In this document: piece after piece, positions 60,097 to 64,000 of the stretch
How the letters are laid out: every line of letters starts with the position of its first letter
How positions within the stretch are numbered: the stretch's first letter is position 1
Source of the DNA: Mesorhizobium sp. INR15
GTDB lineage: Bacteria > Pseudomonadota > Alphaproteobacteria > Rhizobiales > Rhizobiaceae
Length of the DNA: 64,000 bases
Assembly: GCF_015500075.1 (NCBI RefSeq)
Contig: NZ_CP045496.1
Span: 1-64,000 of the forward strand
Reading direction: 5' to 3'
Position numbers and translations under genes: made by a program
The notes under the pieces: generated by a model
The model's database searches: none
Seen by the model: the letters and a program-made list of their open reading frames with translations, nothing else
What the model was told of the DNA's origin: nothing

Positions 60097-61013
60097 TGGT
60101 CACCACTGCGGGGATCGAGCGCATCGCGCAGGCCGTCGCCAAGCAGGTTGAAACCGAGGCTGACGATGAGAATGGCGCCGCCCGGCGCGCCGGCCACCCA
60201 CCATTGATCGAGCACGAAACGGCGGCCCGACGCGATCATCGCGCCCCATTCGGGCAGCGGCGGCTGCGCGCCGAGACCAAGGAAGCCGAGGCCGGCGGCA
60301 GTGAGGATGATGCCCGCCATGTCGAGCGTCACCCGGATGATCAGCGACGAGATACAGAGCGGCATGATGTGACGCAGCACAATGCGGAACGGCGAGGCGC
60401 CCATCAACTGAACCGCCTTGATGTAATCCGAATTGCGCACGGTGAGCGTCTCGGCGCGCGCGATGCGCGCATAGGGCGGCCATGAGGTGATGGCGATGGC
60501 GAGCACCGCGTTTTGAATGCCGGGGCCAAGGGCGGCGACAAAGGCCAGCGCCAGGATCAGCTTCGGGAAGGCGAGGAAAATATCGGTGATGCGCATCAGG
60601 ATCGCGTCGACCCAGCCGCCGGCATAGCCGGCCACGGTGCCGACCAGCAGGCCGATCGGAGCCGCTATGACGGCGACGAGCACCACCACATAGAGCGTCC
60701 AGCGCGAACCGTAGATGATGCGCGACAGGATATCCCTGCCGAGATCGTCGGTGCCGAACCAGTGGACGGCACTCGGCGCCAGCAACCGCGAGTTTTTAAG
60801 ATCGCCGAATGTCGGCGAATAAGGCGCCAGCACATCAGCCAGCGCGGCGACCACCAGCAGCCCGATGATGATCAGCAGGCCGACGAAGGCCAGCCGGTTG
60901 GCGGAAAAGCGGCGCCACGCGACATAGGCGCGGCCGAGCCTTGCCTGCATGCGCGACGCCGGCCGCTCACTGAGCAGCCAGTCGCGGCGGCTTTGGATCG
61001 TCTCGACACTCAT
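60093..61013 (-). CDS. peptide ABC transporter permease (DppC type)
   Basis: Inner-membrane permease, 306 residues with about six helices. The N-terminal cytoplasmic segment precedes LAFVGLLIIIGLLVVAALADVLAPYSP. HWFGTDDLGRDILSRIIYGSR is the DppC signature. The EAA-loop region RIARAETLTVRNSDYIKAVQLMGAS mediates ATPase contact. The final segment LGDGLRDALDPRSGDQ matches the family. Overlaps dppB-like and dppD-like genes by four bases. Confidence 0.9.
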   Translation of the reverse strand: MSVETIQSRRDWLLSERPASRMQARLGRAYVAWRRFSANRLAFVGLLIIIGLLVVAALADVLAPYSPTFGDLKNSRLLAPSAVHWFGTDDLGRDILSRIIYGSRWTLYVVVLVAVIAAPIGLLVGTVAGYAGGWVDAILMRITDIFLAFPKLILALAFVAALGPGIQNAVLAIAITSWPPYARIARAETLTVRNSDYIKAVQLMGASPFRIVLRHIMPLCISSLIIRVTLDMAGIILTAAGLGFLGLGAQPPLPEWGAMIASGRRFVLDQWWVAGAPGGAILIVSLGFNLLGDGLRDALDPRSGDQ

Positions 61014-62077
61014 CCGACCTTGGTCCTTGGATCGAGCACTTTGTAGAGCACGTCGGACAGAAGATTGATGGCGATGAACACGGAACCGATGACAATGGTG
61101 CCGCCAAGCACCGCGTTCATGTCGGCATTCTGCAGCGAGTCAGTGATGTAAAGGCCGATGCCCGGCCACGAAAACACCGTCTCGGTCAACACCGACCCTT
61201 CAAGAAGTCCGGCGTAGGACAGGGCGATCACCGTGACCATCGGCACTGCGGCGTTGCGCAATGCATGCCCCCAGATGATGCGTGTTTCCGACAGGCCCTT
61301 GGCGCGCGCCGCGACGATATATTCCTGGGCGAGTTCGTTCAGCATGAACGAGCGGGTCATGCGGCTGATATAGGCGAGTGAGAAGTAGCCGAGTAGCGAG
61401 GCAGGCAGGATGATGTGGCGGAAGGCATCGTAGAGAACATCCCATTGCCGCTGCCAAAGCGCATCGAGAAGATAGAACCCGGTGATCGGCGTGAAAGTGT
61501 ATTCGTAAGCCACGTCGAGACGGCCGGGGAAGGCTACCCATCGCAGCTTGGCGTAGAACAACAGCAACGTCAAAAGGCCGATCCAGAAGATCGGCACGGA
61601 ATAGCCGATCAGGCCGATGATGCGCACGATCTGGTCGATGAGGCTGCCGCGCTTGACCGCGGCCAGCACGCCAAGCGGCACGCCGATCAGCGAACCGAGC
61701 AAGGTGCCCAGCGTCGCCAGTTCGATCGTTGCCGGAAAGGTGCGGCGGATGTCGGCCATCACTGGGTTGGTGGTCAGCACCGAGGTGCCGAAATCACCAT
61801 GGAGGGCAGCCTTCACGTAGATGTAGAACTGCTCGATCAGCGGCAGGTCCAGGCCCATCTCGCGCCGCGTGCGCTCGACGACATTGGCCGGCGCACGGTC
61901 GCCGAGCACCGCCAGCACCGGGTCGATCGGGATGACCCTGCCAATGAAGAAGGTCACCGCGAGAAGACCGAGATAGGTCGTTATCGCGATGATCAGGAAA
62001 CGGCCAATCGCCGACGCAACAGCGGCGGCGCGGACACCGCCGCGCACCGCCGCCGTTTCGTTCTCAATCGCGCTCAT
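61010..62077 (-). CDS. peptide ABC transporter permease (DppB type)
   Basis: Inner-membrane permease, 355 residues. A cytoplasmic N-terminal stretch precedes TM1 (FLIIAITTYLGLLAVTFFIGRVIP), then DPVLAVLGDRAPANVVERTRREMGLDLPLIEQFYIY, the family periplasmic segment. EAA-type loop EYIVAARAKGLSETRIIWGHALRNAAVPMVTVI is present. The C-terminus LLSDVLYKVLDPRTKVG is typical. It lies 18 bases after the binding-protein gene. Confidence 0.9.
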   Translation of the reverse strand: MSAIENETAAVRGGVRAAAVASAIGRFLIIAITTYLGLLAVTFFIGRVIPIDPVLAVLGDRAPANVVERTRREMGLDLPLIEQFYIYVKAALHGDFGTSVLTTNPVMADIRRTFPATIELATLGTLLGSLIGVPLGVLAAVKRGSLIDQIVRIIGLIGYSVPIFWIGLLTLLLFYAKLRWVAFPGRLDVAYEYTFTPITGFYLLDALWQRQWDVLYDAFRHIILPASLLGYFSLAYISRMTRSFMLNELAQEYIVAARAKGLSETRIIWGHALRNAAVPMVTVIALSYAGLLEGSVLTETVFSWPGIGLYITDSLQNADMNAVLGGTIVIGSVFIAINLLSDVLYKVLDPRTKVG

Positions 62078-62095
62078 GCGGCGCGTCCGCCGCCA

Positions 62096-63739
62096 TCACT
62101 CCTTGGAGATCGGGCCAACGAAGTTGGTGTCGAAGCTCGGGCCGAGTACGAAGTTCTTGAGGTTCTTGCGCAGGCCAGCCACTTCCAGCTGCTGATGAAT
62201 GATGACGAAGGGGCTGGTGTCGAGGATCTTCTTCTCAAGGTCCTTGTACATGTCGGCGCGCTTGCCGGCATCTTTCTCGAGCAGCGCCGCTTCCGTCTCC
62301 TTGGTCAGCTCCGGAATGTCCCAGGCATTGCGCCAGGCAAGCGTGTGGGACTTGCCGGTATCCGCGTTGTCAGGGTTGCTGGCGAAGGTCTGGGCATTGG
62401 AATTCGGATCGAAATAATCCTGGCCCCAGTTGCCGATATAGATGTCATGGTTGCGGGCGCGGTATTTGGTCAGCGTCTGCTTGCCGTCGCCGGGAATGAT
62501 CTCCAGCTTGATGCCGGCCTGTCCCAATGTCTGCTGGATCGATTCCGCCATGCCGGTGGTCGGCTGGCCGCTGCGCACGTCCATGGTGACGCTGAACCCG
62601 TCCTTCAGGCCTGCCTTCTCCAGCAGCTCCTTGGCCTTGGCGACGTCGAGCTTGAACGGGTTCTCGTCCAGTTCGCCGAGCACGCCCTTGGGCAGAAAGG
62701 TCTGGTGGATCTCGCCTATGCCCTTAAGGATGGTCGAGCCGAGCGCGTCATAATCGACCAGATATTTGAAGGCCTGACGTACTTCGGGTTTGGCCAGGTT
62801 CGGGTTCTTCTGGTTGAGGCTGATGTAATAGACCGTGCCCTTCGGCGCGCTGGTGGTGGTGAGATCGGCATTCTTGGCAATGGCGTCGAGATCGTTCGGC
62901 TCGAGGTTGCGGGCAACGTCGATGTCACCGGCTTCAAGCGCCAGGCGCTGGCCCGAGCTTTCCTTCATGTTGCGGTAGATGACGCGGGCCAGCTTGGCCT
63001 TTTCGCCATAGTAATTGTCGTTGCGTTCCATGACGACAGCTTCGTTGGCGCGCCACTCGCGCAGCTTGTAGACGCCGGAGCCGGCATAGCCCGTCTTGAG
63101 CCAGGCATTGCCGAAGTCGTTGTCGTATTTGTAGTCGGCGCTGGGCGTGACCGCGGCGACATGTTCCTTGACCAGCTTGCTGTCTACGACTGACGCAACC
63201 GTCGCCGACAGGCAGTTCAGCACGAAGCTCGGCGCGTAGGCCTTGTCGACGGTGAACTGGAACGTCGCGTCATCGACGGCTTTTGCCTTGTCGGTGATGT
63301 TATCACCCGAGAGGCCGAACTGGCCGATGATGAAGGCCGGGCTCTTGTCCAACTTCACGGCGCGCTCGAACGAGTAGGCGACGTCGGCAGCGGTGATCGG
63401 ATTTCCCGAAGCGAATTTCAGGCCGGGCTTGAGCTTGAAAGTGTAGGTCAGGCCATCGTCGGAGACCGTCCAGCTTGCGGCGAGATCGCCTTTCACCTTG
63501 GACGTATCGCTGAGGTCGAGGCGGACCAGAAGATCATAGGTGTTCCCAGTGATTTCGGCGGTCGACAGTTCGAACGCCTCGCCTGGATCCATGGAGATGA
63601 TGTCGTCGATGGCAAAGCCTTCGACCAGCGTGTCGGCGGGCGTTACGGCGAAGGCAGGCGCGGCGACCAGAAGCAGCCCGGATACGGCCGCGCTTGCTAG
63701 CCAGAAACGAGAGCGTAGAGCTAGTTTTTCCATCATCAT
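62096..63739 (-). CDS. peptide ABC transporter substrate-binding protein (DppA/OppA type)
   Basis: Periplasmic family-5 solute-binding protein, 547 residues. The signal peptide RFWLASAAVSGLLLVAAPAFA follows three consecutive Met codons; AGGGA lies upstream. DTLVEGFAIDDIISMDPGEAFELSTAEITGNTYDLLVRLDLSD and LKPGLKFASGNPITAADVAYSFERAVKL are the SBP_bac_5 signature. The C-terminal KILDTSPFVIIHQQLEVAGLRKNLKNF is typical. First gene of the operon. The ligand could be a peptide, a nickel complex or an opine, which the sequence alone does not settle. Confidence 0.92.
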   Translation of the reverse strand: MMMEKLALRSRFWLASAAVSGLLLVAAPAFAVTPADTLVEGFAIDDIISMDPGEAFELSTAEITGNTYDLLVRLDLSDTSKVKGDLAASWTVSDDGLTYTFKLKPGLKFASGNPITAADVAYSFERAVKLDKSPAFIIGQFGLSGDNITDKAKAVDDATFQFTVDKAYAPSFVLNCLSATVASVVDSKLVKEHVAAVTPSADYKYDNDFGNAWLKTGYAGSGVYKLREWRANEAVVMERNDNYYGEKAKLARVIYRNMKESSGQRLALEAGDIDVARNLEPNDLDAIAKNADLTTTSAPKGTVYYISLNQKNPNLAKPEVRQAFKYLVDYDALGSTILKGIGEIHQTFLPKGVLGELDENPFKLDVAKAKELLEKAGLKDGFSVTMDVRSGQPTTGMAESIQQTLGQAGIKLEIIPGDGKQTLTKYRARNHDIYIGNWGQDYFDPNSNAQTFASNPDNADTGKSHTLAWRNAWDIPELTKETEAALLEKDAGKRADMYKDLEKKILDTSPFVIIHQQLEVAGLRKNLKNFVLGPSFDTNFVGPISKE

Positions 63740-64000
63740 TTTGGTTGTTCCCTGTTTTTTTGTTGACCTGAGTTCCCGGCTCAGGGGCGTAGATTTTTTC
63801 GGGGCCGAGTGACGGCCCTTAACCGCTTAACGTCGCGGTTTTTGTCCATTTGGTCAACAGCATATCCGGCGGCTTCCGAGCCGGCAACGTGCATTCGGAA
63901 GATAGGCTATTGAAGCAGGACGGCCCGTGCACCGTCGACGCACAGACCGGTCAGCCGATGCCGCCTGGCAGGAATAATCTGCCAATTCTCGGGCTATTTC
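63740..64000. other. upstream region of the peptide transporter operon, to window edge
   Basis: No supported gene. It holds an inverted repeat CCTGAG-N7-CTCAGG (63767-63785), a second GGGCC-N7-GGCCC (63802-63818), and a direct repeat GTTAAG with eight-base period on the minus strand (63818-63831). A TTGACC -35-like element lies at 63852-63857 (-) without a good -10 partner. Confidence 0.4.

Noticed and set aside
61415..63193. 592-codon open frame opposite the peptide transporter genes
   Set aside because: Crosses the junction of two solid genes on the opposite strand and lacks motifs.

Overview
The window is a 64 kb, GC-rich chromosomal segment of an alphaproteobacterium of the order Rhizobiales, most like Mesorhizobium. 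The reasons are an irr-fabA-fabB-fabI block, an Irr-type ICE operator, the tsaB-rimI-plsC-miaB-phoH-ybeY-corC-lnt-metK-trmB cluster, and short palindromic repeats of the type scattered through rhizobial intergenic DNA. It is mostly core genome. I see no rRNA, tRNA, insertion sequence, phage or CRISPR array.

Layout. 1-5.3 kb: dnaA, dnaN, recF, then a MoeB/ThiF-type E1-like enzyme and a GNAT acetyltransferase (all +). 5.3-7.1 kb: a D-2-hydroxyacid dehydrogenase (-) divergent from a secreted SH3-like protein (+). 7.1-10.9 kb: DUF4260 membrane protein and irr (-), divergent from the unsaturated-fatty-acid genes fabA, fabB, fabI (+). 10.9-12.5 kb: a membrane GGDEF-EAL protein with a degenerate GGDEF motif. 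12.5-25 kb (-): rsmC-like methyltransferase, pnp, rpsO, corA, and the rimP-nusA-ylxR-infB-rbfA-truB translation/transcription operon, headed by a promoter and a terminator-like leader. 25.2 kb: a 54-residue basic protein (+). 25.4-31.9 kb: a tripartite tricarboxylate transporter (tctCBA, -), an extra periplasmic binding protein (-), and the divergent tctD-tctE two-component system (+). 31.9-42.9 kb (-): trmB, metK, an XRE regulator, lnt, a VOC protein, corC, ybeY, phoH, miaB, plsC, rimI and tsaB.

43-49 kb (-) is the most distinctive region. It is a tightly packed iron operon reading imelysin, bfd, bfr, di-heme cytochrome, second imelysin, DUF1513 protein. A perfect 21-bp palindrome containing the Irr ICE motif TTTAGAA-N3-TTCTAAA lies in its 5' region. 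A FAD-dependent ferredoxin reductase diverges from the same intergenic region. The window therefore holds both the regulator Irr and a strong candidate target.

50.7-64 kb: gabT (-), a three-gene RND efflux operon with two adaptor lipoproteins and one pump (+), a SAM methyltransferase (+), and a complete five-gene dipeptide/oligopeptide ABC transporter (-) whose binding-protein gene lies nearest the right edge.

Start codons were revised where ribosome-binding sites, in-frame stops, signal peptides or family length favoured an internal start; each case is stated. Functional names come from recognised motifs and gene order, not from database searches.
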